DNA of 64,000 nt from NCBI RefSeq assembly GCF_031432975.1, contig NZ_CP133838.1, positions 3,534,001 to 3,598,000 of the forward strand, given 5' to 3'. This document shows, in pieces, positions 63,429-64,000 of the stretch. The notes beneath the pieces are model-generated. The model saw only the letters and a list, made by a program, of their open reading frames with translations. It did no database searches and had not been told where the DNA came from. Position 1 is the first letter of the stretch; each line of letters begins with the position of its first letter. Both the position numbers and the translations under genes were made by a program. Origin of the DNA: Buttiauxella selenatireducens. GTDB taxonomy: Bacteria; Pseudomonadota; Gammaproteobacteria; Enterobacterales; Enterobacteriaceae.

Positions 63429-63443
63429 CATTTTGATGGTTTG

Positions 63444-64000
63444 TTAGCTAGCAATCGCCATGCCGACGGTCATATGCAGGCCGTAGAACACACCACGCCC
63501 AATCAGTTCACCAGCAATAACCAACACAAAAGCCAGGGCCAGCACTGCTGGACTCGCCTGTCTACCTCTGAGCTGTGGAACAATCCAACACACTAGAGCG
63601 GCAGCCAACGCCAGCAGTCGCCACGACATTAATGCGCCATATTGCGGCACCAATGCTGACGCCTGCGCAATAGAGCTTTGAATCGTTGCTAACTCCATGC
63701 CTTGCAGCATGACAACTATGCAACTTACCAGCACCGCCAGCAGCGAAATTGCTGGAAGAATACGCATCCCCCAGCCCGTTACGCCCGCAATACGCAGCAA
63801 TAAATAACCAAGAAGCGGGCCACCAATAAACATCGTCAGGAAGAAAGTGAGCGGTGTATAAACGCTATACCACGTTGGCACGGTATCAATCAGGTAAACC
63901 TTGCACATCATCCAGACGAAAAATACGCCCAGAATCATGGTCAGCACCATCCAGATCTTTCCCAACGCCTGAGGCATTTTGCCCAGAACGGTAACCAGCC
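63444..64000 (-). CDS. dmsC: DmsC, DMSO reductase membrane anchor (5' end outside window)
   Basis: The frame stays open to the window edge, so only about the last 185 residues of the ~287 of E. coli DmsC are seen. Five hydrophobic segments, TFFLTMFIGGPLLGYLLLR, and the C-terminus GELIGRGVFYGLHMTVGMAIAS match DmsC. It anchors the DmsAB catalytic subunits and takes electrons from menaquinol. dmsA and dmsB should lie upstream beyond 64000. ycaC, present between dmsC and ycaD in E. coli, is absent here. Confidence 0.94.
   Translation of the reverse strand, partial: LVTVLGKMPQALGKIWMVLTMILGVFFVWMMCKVYLIDTVPTWYSVYTPLTFFLTMFIGGPLLGYLLLRIAGVTGWGMRILPAISLLAVLVSCIVVMLQGMELATIQSSIAQASALVPQYGALMSWRLLALAAALVCWIVPQLRGRQASPAVLALAFVLVIAGELIGRGVFYGLHMTVGMAIAS

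Noticed and set aside
63336-63596. 86-codon plus-strand frame across the dmsC terminator
   Set aside because: It reads through the terminator hairpin and antisense into dmsC; composition and context give no support.

Overview
The window is a stretch of core chromosome from a member of the Enterobacteriaceae. Gene order is that of the Escherichia coli ompA to dmsC interval read in reverse, and almost every protein matches its E. coli counterpart in length and key motifs. The genus cannot be fixed from sequence alone. Loss of several loci that E. coli carries here, and a divergent porin at the ompF position, point away from Escherichia and towards a related genus (Buttiauxella, Kluyvera or Enterobacter-like; inference only). 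No tRNA, rRNA, CRISPR array, prophage or complete insertion sequence was seen.

Layout. 1-4 kb: the 3' end of ompA, matP (Ter macrodomain protein), the Lon-like gene ycbZ, fabA with overlapping FadR/FabR operator candidates, and the small ribosome-hibernation gene rmf. 4-11.5 kb: a leftward unit rlmL-uup-pqiABC (23S rRNA methylation, ABC-F ATPase, MCE-type lipid transport across the envelope). 11.5-14.5 kb: ycbX, zapC, pyrD. 14.7-19 kb: ssuEADCB, a complete alkanesulfonate uptake and desulfonation operon. 19-25 kb: pepN, pncB, asnS. 25-28 kb: an osmoporin at the ompF locus under a recognisable OmpR-controlled promoter, then aspC. 28-31.3 kb: gloC, mepK, ldtD (the last two cut and make 3-3 peptidoglycan cross-links). 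31.4-38.7 kb: cmoM-mukF-mukE-mukB, the condensin operon with a tRNA-modification gene. 38.8-48 kb: elyC, ycbJ, then the envelope-rich leftward run ycaI-msbA-lpxK-ycaQ-ycaR-kdsB. 48-55.5 kb: cmk-rpsA-ihfB, ycaL, serC-aroA, ycaP. 55.6-62 kb: ycaO, focA-pflB and pflA (anaerobic pyruvate-formate metabolism). 62-64 kb: ycaD and the 3' part of dmsC (DMSO reductase anchor), cut by the window edge.

Themes. Lipid A and Kdo supply (msbA, lpxK, kdsB), MCE transport (pqi), peptidoglycan remodelling (ldtD, mepK, elyC) and outer-membrane proteins (ompA, the porin) make this an envelope-rich segment. It sits beside chromosome organisation genes (matP, mukBEF, ihfB, zapC) and anaerobic metabolism genes (focA-pfl, dms). 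The non-coding parts hold what is least ordinary: an internally deleted ERIC-like element exactly filling the ycbX/zapC gap, a 38-bp tandem repeat array between ssuB and pepN, a long regulatory region before the porin, and a perfect 22-bp palindrome after ycaO. I found no convincing new multi-gene system.
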